This document shows positions 1-12,500 of a DNA stretch of 44,237 nucleotides, piece after piece. The translations under genes and the position numbers were made by a program. How positions within the stretch are numbered: the first letter of the stretch is position 1; each line of letters opens with the position of its first letter. Origin of the DNA: Scenedesmus sp. ARA3 (taxonomy: Eukaryota; Chlorophyta; Chlorophyceae; Sphaeropleales; Scenedesmaceae); assembly GCA_004335835.1 (NCBI GenBank), contig RWJK01000478.1:1-44237 (forward strand), written 5' to 3'. The notes under the pieces were generated by a model. That model was not told the origin of the DNA. It did not search any database and worked only from the letters and a program-made list of their open reading frames with translations.

Positions 1-3000
1 TTGAGGGGGCGGCTGCGTGCAGGCGTGGAGTTGCGGCATTGCTGCGGGGTACAGCAACAGCTGCTGCTGCTGCTGCTCTTGCGCTGGGCTGCAAATCCAC
101 TGCACGCACAGACTTGGGAGCATGCTGATGTTCAGCTCGCGTCTGATGGTATACGTAACGGACGCAGTTCTCCTCTACCATTCATAACTTCAGCCTACAG
201 CACAGTGCAGGAAGAGCAACTGAGGCATGGCTGTACATACTCTGGTGTGCAAAACATCCAGTGGGCGCTTATTGGCGCTTTCTGCAATGGTTTGTACCTG
301 CCAAGAACTTCAGTCCTTCAGCAGTTGTTGTGGATGCCAGCAGCAGGCATTTTGGGTGTGCCGCCTGCTGCTGCCCTGAACAGCGGACCTTTGACCTCAG
401 CAATGCCTTACATCAATCTCTTAGTTTGCCTGGCATCTTGCCACGATGTTGTCCAGTAGAACCAGACCTTGACTAGAGAAACAGAGGGAGGTGGGCTGCC
501 AGAGCAGCCGACTTGTATACAGCGTGTTGCTTGTCCAGTTGTGTTTATCTTAAGAGTGGTGCTCTGCTGTTGGCAGCAGCTGCCGCAGCCACTGCGCCTG
601 TGGCGATTGCTCCCGCACAGTGAACAGTAGACTAGCGATGAGTAGACCAGTGGTAGGGGTAGACTAGTTCCTTGACTGGCAAACAGTTGCGTGGGTATCT
701 GGTGCTGTTGCCTGGTTGTGTGGCCAGCCGAGCTGAGCCATCAGCTTGGCACAGCAGGGAAGAAAAAGTGGAGCATACGACTGTCTGCAAGTGCATCATG
801 CACTGCTCCAATGATTGGAAGTGGGGTTCGTGTGGTGTTACCCCTAGCAGCAAGTTTGCTGCGCAGACCCAACTATAGCACCTACAGCCGTTGTTTGCAT
901 AAAGAAGCGTCGACTGACCTGTTCAATAGGTCAGATGCCACTTTGCACTGCAAAGGCGGCAGCGTGCAGCTGCTCAGCATACGTCTGTCAAACTTTACAG
1001 ACACGACAAGCAGCTTCAACATGCGTCTTCTGTTGTGTTGAACTGTGTTACAACTTGAACAGACAAGAGGGGTCTGCAGAATGCACCCGCTGCATGTTGC
1101 AGTCAAACTGAGTAAATGCTGCCCATCACGGATTTCAGGTGTGTCCGGGTTGATACAGCGAGTTGCTGTGCTGAAGCACAATGAATGGCGAGTATACGGG
1201 CACAACTTGCCCTGCATGCAAGCTGCTTTGAATTGCAGTTGAGGCGCCACCGCCAGGAACAGCCGCAAGCACTGTATGCTGTGGCTGCTGCGGGCAGGCA
1301 GTGCACTGGAGACACATGCCTGTTGATGTGGGCAGTTCTGTGAGCTGCAACCATACTATGAGGTACAAATCATACTGCTGAAAAGCTGCAGGTGTTGACT
1401 TGTACACTGAGTAAGCCTTTGGGGTGTTATTATGGGTGGAGGTCAACCTGAAACAACAGTCCAGCATGCAATGACCAACAGTACACGGAAGAAAAGGTGC
1501 CATCTTCAGTCACTGCAAAATGCCATGCATGCAGTCAACATGGTCAGACCCATGCACCATATGCTATGTGTTTGAACAAGTGTGCACAGCTGAACCCAAC
1601 CGCGACTGCCACCATGCATGGAGCTGCTGACAGCAGCCCCTGCAAATGGGTGCTGCAGACCCTCAAAGTGATGAAGTAGCACACCATTACCCATAAATAG
1701 CAAAAGGACGGATGCAAACGCCCTCCAAGACAAGCAGCAGCCCATGGCAGCCTGCAGCAGGTTTAGGGATGCAGCTGCAGCATTTAGGGACAGCTAGGGA
1801 CAACTGAGGGACGGGCTAGGGATGCCTGCCTTGCCACAGTGATGCAGCCAGCCACCCTGTACCCACCAACCCACTTTACCCAGATGTAACACCAAAACTC
1901 AAATTACTCTGCTGCAATGCAGACGTGTGTGCTCCACAAGTACAGATAGACGGCAGCGCTGCGCATGCTGCCAAGGTGACCAGGCAAAAGGCATGAACAT
2001 GATGTGCACAACGACAAGTGCAGTCAGGCAAATCTTGGGCCATGCCTGCACTGCACACCATTGAGGTTGGTGTGTATACATGTAAAGTAAAACCATTGAG
2101 CCCACACCATGACGTGGAGCAGCATGGTCAATGCTACACTCTTACTTGGATGCAAAAGTTGCATTACAGCGCCACATGTAGATATATGCATGAAACTGTG
2201 CAAGTGCATCAAAGCCACCAGCGGGGTGTCATGGCCGCCACAGCGCAGCCCCCTTTTCACAGCCCGTATGCCCATAGCACTACACGCGAGTGCATTGCTA
2301 GCATCATGCAGCTTGTGCAGTGCTGATTGAGCTGCTCAGCAGTACTGCATAAGTAACCAGATTTGACAGCAGAACAAAAACAGAAAGGGAAAAAAGCAGA
2401 AGCGGAAGGTCCAACTAAACAGCTGGTCACAGTCTGACCCAGTGATACGTAGCAGTAGTCTGTCAGTGCCAAACAGCAACAGTCAATGTAATGATCATCT
2501 CTCCGTAATGGTCAAGTCAAGAGAGCAACTGGATCCAGCAGATTTGGTGCCGCTGGCAGCACTGTGCGCTAGCCATGCGCAGCAGGCGGTATTTCAGCCT
2601 CCAACACCAGACCTCAGTAACGCTCAGAAGGATCAAGCTTCCACACACCTGGCAGGCTTCCACACACTTGAGGCTCGCAAGTGCCGGCTGCTCATATCAT
2701 GCAAGGACACGCAGGAAGGGAAGTTGTGAGGCAGCCTTTTGGCACTGCCACAGGTGGAGCCTGTTGTTCAGCGCTGCACCAAGACCTACCCAGCTCATAA
2801 AGATTGCTGAGAGGATGGCAGCAGCAGTCAGGGTCAGAACACAACCACAAAGAAGAATCGTGTAACATCCCAGAAAAAGACACATTTCATGGCTCTTGAC
2901 GCCGTTCAAGGAGCCTGCAAACCTGCAGGCCTGCAAGCAGCTTGCTTTGCACATGCAACCCGTGCAAGATTAACCTGCTGCCAAAGGGGAAGGGTACTGC

Positions 3001-3748
3001 GCAAGGGTTGCGCTCAATGCATGGTTAACTCATATGTAACATCCAACCATAACAAATAACCACTTCAGCTGGCAGCCTCTTTAGGTGCTGCAGCTGCTCC
3101 ATTTTAAGCGTGGGTGTGGGCGGCATGTAAAGCCCTTGACAATCCACCGCAGTTGAGGTGCCACAATCTCAATCTGCCAATCACAATGCTGCTGTCAATG
3201 CCACATCCAAAGTCACCACACAAGCGGTCCAACAGTTAGGCACAACTCAGAGCAATGATAAGTAACCGCTGGTCGCCAAACACACAGTCATGCAACTGTA
3301 GCCCACAAGGTCCCTTAATGTGCACCCCATACTTCACAGCAGAAGCACGCGCCACCCTGCCCAATGATCGCATCTGTCATAACACACAAAGGAAAACGCG
3401 CGGTCGGTCGGAAGCCATCCAGCCATACACCATCATGTCTTGAAGCTGATGTGCAATGTCAGCTGACAGAGGAAGCCGCTTCGTAATGTTATACAACGTC
3501 TGGTGTGAGTGATCATGCAAGTTCGTCAGCGGCGGCTGTTATCACCATTGCTGGATGTTATGATAAGGCCTGGTGGCAGCCTAGCCCCGACAGGAGTAAT
3601 GCTGGCACCAGGTGACGCCTGCCCGCCGCTGCTACCAAACCGCAGCACAGCTCCTGTGCCCCCACTTCCACTCACGCTGATTGCTGACAGACCCTTGCCT
3701 AGTGAATGCACCATCTGGTTGAATGCTTGACGCACTGGCTGGCTGAAG
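1..3748. other. Gene-free stretch at the left edge
   Basis: I find no spliced or unspliced gene I can support here. The longest open frame (1-459, plus) is leucine- and cysteine-rich with no family motif and begins at the window edge, so it may be the tail of something outside or mere chance. From about 1500 onward the plus strand is C/A-rich. The same skew is seen over introns of the minus-strand genes, so part of this may be the 3' untranslated region of the minus gene ending at 3749. No TTACA (minus TGTAA polyadenylation motif) lies close to that stop. The nearest seen are near 2164 and 1046. Confidence 0.5.
1762..1822 (+). repeat. Degenerate TTTAGGG-like minisatellite
   Basis: Five AGGGA cores follow each other with spacings of about 21, 10, 11 and 11 bases. 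The first two are exact plant-type telomere heptamers TTTAGGG (1762-1768 and 1783-1789). The others read CTAGGGA, TGAGGGA and CTAGGGA. It is far too short and degenerate to be a telomere. It could be a small interstitial telomere-like remnant or a chance minisatellite. Confidence 0.5.
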
Positions 3749-4036
3749 CTAGCAGGTGAGCCTTCTACGCTGGCTGCTGCAGGCAAGCCGACTAGTGTGA
3801 GCATGACCTGCGGCAGCTTGACTGCAGCCATACGTTACATTGTCGTTGTGAGCTTGCTTGAAGATTGAATTTGGTGCACTGCCAGCCGGGGAGTGCAGCA
3901 TCAGCAGCTGCCCTGTGGCAGGGTCCAAGAAGAGCTGCGAGGAAGCTTGGAAACCTTGGACGTGCGTGAACGACGGCTGTCCTGCTTGAGGGTCAAAAAA
4001 CTCAGCACCTGAGCGATGTTGCAGCCCACTGCCGGA

Positions 4037-4094
<58 letters not shown>

Positions 4095-6720
4095 CCTGGC
4101 TTGCGCTGCAGGGCCGTGCGCACCCAGCGGAAGGCCTCGTCCCGCATGAACTGGTACACCAGCAGGCACAGGAAGCCGGCTTGCAGGAAGAGCTGCAGAG
4201 CGCCTGCAGCACAACACAGACCAAGCAGCAACACACGAGGATACAGAGTACCCGTGGAAATAACAATGCTGCAAAATTGCATACATATAGGTGATTGCAT
4301 CATCCATGCTTAGGTGCCACGGAGACGCCAACCTTGTGAAGCTTGCAGCGCGAGCAGAAGGTCACTCACCTCCACAGTTGCCAACCAGTGTCAGCAGCAG
4401 ATCCGGCGGCTCCACAGTGACCCTGTACCAGGCAGACTGCATGCGCACCATCGCCTGCACGCACAGCACATACACGCAGATGTTCGTGACAAGGGTGCAG
4501 CAGCAGCAGCAGGATGCACGAGGCAGCACTAACGGAAGCACAATCCTGGCGGCACACAGGCAGCTGCAACGCAAGGGCACATGCCCAGTAATGATGAATG
4601 GTGCTGCAACACAGGATCGTACATGCAATATGCACAGCAGCAGATCGCCACATGCAGCATGCTGCTGCTGTCAAGCAGTCAATGATACATGCGCTGCACC
4701 GCCGGGTGCTGCAGTTGCTGGTAGTATGGTTCTGGAGCAGGCACTCTGCAGCAGCTGCATCACTTTGTTCACAGCTCAGCACCACCTTGGCACATTCCTG
4801 CTGCTGGCGTACCGCATGCGGCTACCAAAGCAGCCTACCTGTGTGTAGTTTGCCAACTGCTGCTGCGTCAGCTGCCCTGCACAGGGTGTTGCTGCAGGCA
4901 GCACGACCCTGTCTCTGGAGGCATACGTGATGAACCACTCGTGCCTCAGCTTGGCAGCCGGGGCACTCTGGTTGTGCGTCTCCACAAAATTTGCCAGGTA
5001 CGTTCCACCCAACACCTGCGGCCGGCATGCGCGCACAGTATGTTGCAGGTCCAGCACATGGACAATGCTGCTGTTGGCTGATATCGAGGCTGATTGCAGC
5101 ACTGTCCGCAGCTGAGGCAAGCCGGTGTTGAAGCATCACGACCAGGCTGCTGACCTATGATGCCCAGGCAGCAGATGCTTGATGGGTGCAGCATATGTGC
5201 TTGCATCGTGTGCATCACTGCATGCTACTAGTATGGGACATCATCAGTGCTCACGGGTGTTGGCAGCAGGAAGATGCCGCCTGGTGTATCAGGGGCGTTT
5301 GTCTCTGCCAGCATCTGCAGGCCACTGCCCGGTGTGGTGTCATGTTCCCACGTTGCTGGGTCCCAAATGGCAACAAAGCCATTCAGCGGCTGCTGTGTGA
5401 ACGTGAAGTTCATAGTGTACTCCTGGCCAGGCTGTAGCACCAGGCAGCCTGCAGGGCGAGAGCCACATGCAATGAGAGCAGTGCCCAGCCCCCTTGGCCT
5501 AGGCAAGCCACAGCACTCCATTCCACAATCAGCATGCAGTGCATAGCAAGCCCCAAAATGCTGCTGTCGGGCAGACATATGCATGTCCGACAATGCACAC
5601 CATGCCGTTTCCAGCAGCATGCAGGAGCCATGTGAGCACAGCTGCTTGTTGTGTTTCTCGCGATGTGCTGCAGCATGTTTGTGGAGTCAGCAGCAAGCTG
5701 CCAGCATCCAGGGCATGGCTCACCTTGCTGTGCTTGCTCCACTTCGTCCCCGTGGCTGCTCCAGATGTCATTGTGCCTGCAGTCACAGCAGCATGTGTCG
5801 CAGCATGTTTTGGCGTCAAACTTACGTCGCAACTTGTGGTCATCTCCGGCGGGCTGTTATATGGCATTCACCCCAGACAAATGTGAGGATGATAAAGTAA
5901 GACTTGGCTATATTTCCAAGCTGTGGGCGTGTTTTCAATCAACTGCACAGCCACATGACATTCCTTCACTGCCACTGTCCTGCTGCAGCCAAATGTGCCG
6001 CTGCTGCGTGCATGTACTGTGTGCTGCAGCCAGACGACTGACCTGTTGCTGATCCAGCAGCCGCTGGGTGCTGTGCAGCGGATGCGTGCAGGGAAGGGGC
6101 CCTGGGTATCTGCCCACTCAACGTAGGATGTGACAACTGGCGGCATCCTGGTGTAGGCCACAAGCTGCGGCAGCAGGTGCCACAAACAGGATATAACTGT
6201 GCTCTTCAAAGAGCATGTACAAGCACATGGACGGCGGCTGGCTGCAGTAGTTGATCTTTGCATAATCTGCCTTGTAAGAGCTTGAACAGTTGGCTGCCGT
6301 CAATGGCCAGCTGTATCAGCGACAGCCTGGCGTCACAGTAACAACGGGATGCAATGCTCTGCAGGAGAACTATGGAATGACTCATGCAGGCAACCTGCAG
6401 CGGCCATGAACGCGGCTCACCTGGCTAGCAGTGTACGCCACAGCAGCCATTAGTGCCAACACTGTGAGGATGCCTCCTGCCACACTTGCAGGCTTTGGTT
6501 CCAGGGAGTACATGTCTGCTGCTGCTACCAGCATGAGCGGCCTCAGCCTGCTGTCATCACCTCCTGCTGCTCCCAGGGAGAGCACAGGCTCAGGCGTAAC
6601 AGCCGTGCCGTCATCTTCTGCTGTTGGCATTGCAGCCCTTGACTTAGCCTGCTGTGCTTTGCCTGGCGCCGTGATGTCCAGTGAGCACACCACCTCACCC
6701 TGCAGACCTTCGTCCGCCAT
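3749..6720 (-). CDS. Unknown two-pass membrane protein with large ectodomain and polyQ tail
   Basis: Model of 8 exons, about 525 residues: 6720..6421, 6358..6221, 6164..6043, 5853..5826, 5431..5255, 5111..4839, 4454..4370, 4203..3749. All phases close and the stop is TAG. The N-terminal ~78 residues are hydrophilic, followed by a membrane helix near residues 78-98 (GGILTVLALMAAVAYTA). About 275 ectodomain residues follow, with scattered Cys and N-glycosylation-like sites. A second helix lies at about 375-395 (LFLQAGFLCLLVYQF), then a short tail with an 18-codon CAG tract. The two-TM layout with both ends cytosolic resembles DEG/ENaC or P2X channels, but I see no diagnostic channel motif, so the function is unknown. 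Exons 3 and 5-8 are well supported. Exon 2 needs a 56-bp intron and is doubtful. The last residues are uncertain because another frame stays open to 3526. Confidence 0.6.
4040..4093 (-). repeat. (CAG)18 microsatellite coding polyglutamine
   Basis: Eighteen uninterrupted CTG units on the plus strand are read as CAG (Gln) just after the second membrane helix of the unknown two-pass protein. It is a pure trinucleotide tract, so its length is probably polymorphic between strains. Confidence 0.9.
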
Positions 6721-6727
6721 TGACGTT

Positions 6728-6825
6728 CTGCAACAGGCACGTGAGCAGATGCAGATGCTGAGAACATGCTAAAAGGCAAAATTTCATGCAATTATCGCAG
6801 CAGGTGCTTCATTGGGGTCACTCAC
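6728..6825 (-). other. Probable 5' leader intron of the two-pass membrane protein gene
   Basis: On the minus strand a GTGAGT donor begins at 6825 and an acceptor reading CCTGTTGCAG ends at 6728, seven bases upstream of the ATG at 6720. The intron would be 98 bp, typical in size for this window, and lies wholly in the 5' untranslated leader. The sequence above it (about 6840-7010) is more A/T-rich than its surroundings and probably holds the promoter. Confidence 0.55.
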
Positions 6826-9163
6826 CGAGCAAAACTAGCGTACTGCGATACGACCTTAGTCTACTTTCCTTAATCACTAAATTCCCTAAAGGTTCCTAAG
6901 GAGTGAACAGTCTCAGATAAAATTCCACCTTCTTCAACAATGGTCAGCTCGGACGACGCGTTGTCATGCTTTGACACTACGTGCTACATCTGAATCTAGT
7001 CACAGATTCTCTCACTACAGAGCAGCCACATGCTGCAGGCAGTGGTCATGAAGGTGCCAAGTAAAGTAATGGACGATACATTCAGAGCGGAGAGTACTGT
7101 TACACAAACAACACCAGATACCTTGATTGCCGCGTCAATCAAAGCCACACAGACAAAGCAACCATGATAGGCAGATGCTGAGCAGTGCAGCACACACAGA
7201 CAGCTGTCAAGGCCACCTGCACCACAAGAGCACGCCCAACAATCATGCTATGCAGATGCAGTGACAGCGCTTGCCACTGAAACGCACGCGCCTCTGCCAT
7301 GAAGACTCTGCTGCATCTTTGCATCTCACCAGCAAAAATGCCTGCAGTGATCAACAAGTTGCACATCATCCGCTCACGGCAACTGATGCCCAGAGCACCA
7401 CCATTCCCCCTTTACTTGAAGGGCACGCCACTCTCCCTCCCAGTGTATCCACATCACTGCCACTGCCACCAGGGCGTGCAGCCACATATACACAGCAAGG
7501 ACAAATCACATGCCCACCAGCAACACTGACGGCTGATGGCTGGCATGCTGCGTATGTACAAGCCTTTGCATGCCAAGCCAACAGCAAACTGTACAGGCAG
7601 CCACCCCTTCCACCAAGCCACCACATATGCATACGTGTTATACCGCCTGCACACGCCCTGACACCTGTGCAGCTCGCATATTTTGTGCTGCATGCTGCAC
7701 GCCACCAAGCCCAACGCCATGTTCCAACACGACTGCCTGGACATGCATCTGGTAGGACGCCTCAAGCACACCATGCATGGATGCTGTAGGTCCTCCAACT
7801 GTGGTGTTCTGATACTGCTGCTGCCACATGCTGCCTGCCCCAAGTACACCATGCACCATGAACCTGTGCGAAACTGCCATTCCTGGCTCATTCCTGCAAG
7901 ACACAGGCCCATACATGCCAAAAGAGAGTGGGCGGCAACAAAGGCGCAGCAACACGCAGCAGTCGAAGGATTTGTGCTAAGAACGCCGCCGTGTGTTGCT
8001 TTTTGCAGCAAACATCGCCCTGATGCACCCACACATGCATACCATACATACCCACCGTCACGGCGGACAACACAGCAGATGATGCTTGTGCTTCACATGC
8101 CACGTGCACAGCAGCCAAACAAAGGAAGGAGGCATCAACATCACAGGTACAAGGCCCCACGAACACATGTTCACATGCTGTTTGGGCAAATGCAACCACC
8201 AGAGAGCTACTGCCGCTGCTGTGCCAGCACCACACCTTGGGTCGGGTACTGCACCCAGGAGCAGTTACAGCCAACCGAAGCAACACATGGACAGCAGCTT
8301 TGTTGTATTCTGCCTGAGTAATCGCATGCTTCTCCTTCTGTCCCATACGACTCCACCTGCCACCCCAAACCCCACCTGCCAGCCTGCACGCCACCACCCC
8401 GCTCCCACACACCCATAAGCAACCAGCACCAGGACTGCATAACATATTCGCAAGTGCAGAGAGCAGTGCATCACCAACGGTTGGTGGCCACACAGGAAAA
8501 TTGGCTGGCATGTGCAAGCAACATCAAGGCGGTTGCCGCCCATGCCTGCTCACGCACATGCACTACAGCTTCCGCTTGGCAGTGCGACGGTAAATACATG
8601 TACAAACCGACTGCAGAGGCTACATAACAGGCATGAATATTCTACACCAACGGCCAGCATGCACCCCGTGCAAGCTCTGGCAGAAGAAACTGTTGCTACA
8701 AGACATGAAGCCACAACAAGAGTGAGTGAGTGTGACTGCGGAGTACCACTGCACAGCCGCCGCGCAGGAATAGGACAAAGCAATGAGCAGAAGTATGTTT
8801 GTAAGGCGTCACAACCACGCGCACACATGCACTGTGCTAAGCACGCACAAGGGAGTGGCCAGTGGCACTTCAGGCGACACAACACACACCCAAAGCAAGA
8901 CGCGCGCCAAGTGCTGACCGTGATTGCTGCCTGATTGTACGTAAACATCATGTGGGTGTCAGGACAGGCTCTGCCCAGCATGGCAATGCTCCTGCTGGCA
9001 CAAAACGGCAGCATATCCACACTGCACATGCCCCACTCTGCTGAGCACAAGCACGGCTCGACCTGATGTTGCCCTGCATTGCAAAGCATGGCATCAGCTG
9101 TGCTGTCTGTGTGAGCAGTTCGCCTGCGCCACGCGGCAACCAGCAGCTGGCCCATCACCCCAT

Positions 9164-9217
9164 GACTGTCGGCTGTCAGCACACAAACCAGACTGTCGGC
9201 TGTCAGCACACAAACCA
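9164..9217. repeat. 27-bp perfect tandem duplication
   Basis: A 27-bp unit starting GACTGTCGGCTGTCAGC is present twice in perfect head-to-tail copies (9164-9190 and 9191-9217). It lies downstream of the PI4K stop. Identity between the copies suggests a recent slippage or repair duplication. Confidence 0.9.
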
Positions 9218-9394
9218 GCACATAACCCTACGCCTACCCCTGCAGCAGTATACAAAGCACTCTGCGACCAACTCAGCTGCTGGTGCAAGCACAGCTGCCC
9301 GTTGGCCTCGGCACACTCCCATGCACAACGTGCTGCCTCAACCACCACCATCCCTGCCAGACAAAGGAACCCACACACCATATTCATCATCACA

Positions 9395-9399
9395 TTACA
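9395..9399 (-). terminator. Candidate TGTAA polyadenylation signal for the PI4K gene
   Basis: TTACA on the plus strand reads TGTAA on the minus strand, the usual polyadenylation motif of chlorophycean algae. It lies about 117 bases past the TAA stop of the PI4K gene, a plausible 3' UTR length. A 5-base motif also occurs by chance, so this is tentative. Confidence 0.4.
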
Positions 9400-9515
9400 A
9401 CATTCACGCTGTTCCCCGGCTGTCCATGCCGCAAAGTGCGGCATACAGACAGCGCGCCCCGCACACCTGAACCACAGCAGACCAGGCCAACCTAGCCCGT
9501 ACAAAAGCAGCTGCC

Positions 9516-12500
9516 TTAAAAGCGCGGGCATGACATCGCTGCTGCGCCCAGCCCCGTTGCTGCATATGCGCGGCGCCAGCAGCCAGTGGCTGGCCTCAGC
9601 GCATCATCCATGTAGGCCTGCAGCTCCGCAACAAACGCCGCCCACTGCTCCTCAGACAGGCCAGACAGCACCTCATTGCACTTGCGCGGCGCGGCACGCA
9701 CCACCGGCGGCGGGTACATCACGCACTGCACGCCGGTGCGGCGCCGCACGGCAGCAGCTGCTGCTGCGCCCTTCTTGCTGCCAGTCATCGTGCAGCGCGC
9801 GTGCACCGCCTGCGCGGCCTTGGCCTTGAGCCCCTGCAGCATCCAGTTCTCACGCAGCTGCATTGAGCGCGCGATAGGCGGCAAGCCAGCTGGGCTAGGC
9901 GGGACACCTGGCGGCGTCGGCGGCAGCCCTGCTGTGCCAGCTGGCACGGGCGACGCCAGGGACACTGACAGCCCCATCATGGGCCTGGCATCTGCTGCTG
10001 CACCGCCTGGTGCTGCTGCTGCTCCACGCGGCAGCAGCTGTGTGCTGCCAAGGTACTCCGTCAGCTGCTCGGCTTCCATGTCTGAGATGCTGCCTGCACC
10101 GTACAAGCCGCTCGGAGACGCGCCAGCCATGACAACGTCGTCCTGCCTGCCGCTGCTGCTGCCGCTGTTGCTGCCCAGCTGGCCCTTGCCATGCAGGCTG
10201 CGCAGCACGCTGCCACGAGGTGTGCCGCCGCCGCTGCTGCCGTCACATGCGCCTGCTGGGTCATCTTCCAGGTCAAATAGCAGGTCAGCATCACCAGGCG
10301 CCCGGACGCCGTTGCTGCCTAGCGACATGGCTGTGGCCAGGTTGAACACAGTGCCCTCACTCATCACAGACGCCAGGTCGCTGCTGCTCGCCTTGCCAGC
10401 CGCCGCTGCTGCGGCGGACGCAACGGCCTTGGCAGCAGCTGCGGCCTCCTCATCACTGATGCTGCTGCAGTTCGCCAGCCGTGAAGGCGCGCGTAACCGC
10501 TGCTGCTGCTGCAGCTGTGCGACCTGGTGGCGCTGCTCTGCTGACATGCTGGCGTCCAGGTCCTCTTCGCTGTCCACCTCCTGCTGCTCTGGCTCATCGC
10601 TGCAGGGCTCCTCCCCAAGCTCGCTGCTGTCCAGGCCCTCCTCATCAGCCTCGCGCAGGCTGAAGGCCGCGCAGTCGCCGCTGCTGCTGCAGGAGCTGCT
10701 GCTCATCATAGCGGTCAGCTCGCGCGTCTCAACAGCCTGCGGCCAGCAGCGCAGCACAGAGCAGGCAGCACAGAGCAGGCAGCACATGTTGTGGTTGTCG
10801 CCTTGCCAAAGGTGGATGGCGCAACGCATGCCAGTGACTAATGATGAACAATCAGCTTTGACACCCTCGTCATTGACGAGCCTGCTGGAACAGACGCTGG
10901 ATGGCAGTCTGCAAGCAGCCATCACTTGTTGCAGGAATGCCTGGCCAGCTTCCAGCCAGCCGACTTCCTGCATTGGCACCCACATGCCATCCATTGCACT
11001 TGCCGCCTCACCTGCCGCGCTGCCACGCATGCCTTCTCCAGCTCACTGGGGCAGCTGTCATCGCCATCCAGTGCGTCCAGGGGGCGGCTGGCCAGCGCGC
11101 CGATGTCTGCCAACGTGAGGCCGGCAGCAGCGCAGCGCTGCAGCAGCGTGGTGGCCACCTCCAGCACGCGCAGGCACTCGGGGCGCAGGTTCGGCAGCTC
11201 CTGCAAGCAGCAAGAAGCATGGTCAGCGCTTCGTCAGCACTGCAATGCGCACAAAGTTTCCTGTGTCATGAGGCGAATCACATCACGTTGCTGCACTGTT
11301 GCTGCCAGTACTCATACCCATGGATGCAATTGCAACTGCAAACAGCAACAAAGTCACTTCGTGTTCGTGTCAGCATCCGTACGATTGCTGTGCGCCAGAT
11401 GTGCACCTACCACAGCTGACAGGACACTACCGAAGCCGGCCATCACTGGAATTGCTGCTCACCCTTTGCAGCAGTGCAATGTCAGCTGCCACATCCAGCC
11501 GTGCAATGTACGCCAGCTCGTCGTCATCAAACGGCAGGCAGGCCTGAGGCCAGTGCAGCCACTCAAAGTAAGGCGCCTCCAGCGCCTCAGGCAGGCAGAA
11601 GCCGTGGTCGATGGGAATGAGCTCGTAGCTGCCAACAGACACCACAGCTGCTGCTGCTGCCGCGGCATTGATGCTGCTCATCGTGCGCATGCCGTGGCGG
11701 CAGCTGGAGAAGTCGCGCGGAGCAGACACCGGCTCCCGCACGAGGATGTTGCCAGCATGGCGATCCGTGTTGAACAGGCGAATGTCCAGGATGCCGATTG
11801 CGTGCACGTCGCGCGTGCGGAAGCGGCTGGCGCCCATCTCATTGGTGTCCGCAAGGTGGTGCACAAACTCCTGCAGGGAGCCCAGCTTCAGCGGCCGGCC
11901 GCCGCTGCCAGCGCGCAGCAGCTGCCCCTCCGCTGCGCCCAGCGACGCCATGCTACTGCTGCTGCTGCAGCCAGCCAAGCCGCCAGCACGCCCAGCTGCT
12001 GCCCCGACGGCTGCGTAGTTGTAGTTGAACAGCCGGTGCTGCGCCTGCACCAGCACGGTGTGCGGCACCTGCGCGAAGTGCTCGTGGTCCAGCAGGTATG
12101 CTGCCACCTCCCGCATGGCTGCCTCGCCCACACGCACAGTGCTCTTCCACCCCGGGTCGCCCAGCGCGCGCCCGACGTAGCCCTTAGGGTTGGCTGGCGC
12201 CAGCGGCTCCTCGTCACAGGGCTTGAAGATGGCGCACTTGCGGCCCGCCTCATTGGGGAAGAAGTATGTGCCCCCCATGCCCTCACGCGCAGCCTCAGGC
12301 TCCTGCAGTGCCTGCATATCCCAAACCAGACAGCAGCAGCCAGCACACCAGAGCGTTAGGCTAACAGTGTATGTGTGGGACTGCAGCAGGAAGCATGTGA
12401 GATTGTGCTGTCAGTACACATGCCGCATGTGTACTGAAGGGGCACCACTGCTGTACGCGGACGCTGCATGCAAGATACTGATGTGTGTGTATGATGGTGA

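Larger units (their letters stand above)
6826..9515. other. Intergenic or untranslated stretch
   Basis: No gene with convincing splice structure or family motif is seen. The open frames of 170-220 residues on both strands are Cys/His/Thr-rich and look like chance translations of a CA-rich plus strand. The C/A skew (G/T-rich on minus) matches minus-strand introns elsewhere in the window, so much of this may be downstream untranslated sequence of the PI4K gene. TTACA motifs (minus TGTAA) occur at 9395-9399, 8265-8269 and 7100-7104. Confidence 0.5.

Noticed and set aside
2..12. TGAGGGGGCGG at the window start matches the end of the MITE with its target site
   Set aside because: The match stops after 11 bases and the following sequence is unrelated; no second arm is seen nearby.
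1..459. Open frame of 152 codons with a polyleucine start on the plus strand
   Set aside because: It begins at a TTG at the window edge, is built on a CTG repeat, and has no domain, splice structure or codon pattern like the real genes.
7271..9221. Several 170-220-codon open frames on both strands
   Set aside because: They overlap each other, are Cys/His/Thr-rich, and show no family motif; they look like translations of CA-rich noncoding DNA.
9676..12359. Long plus-strand open frames of 477-480 codons opposite the PI4K gene
   Set aside because: They are antisense shadows of the codon-biased PI4K exons; the minus strand carries the kinase motifs and the splice sites.
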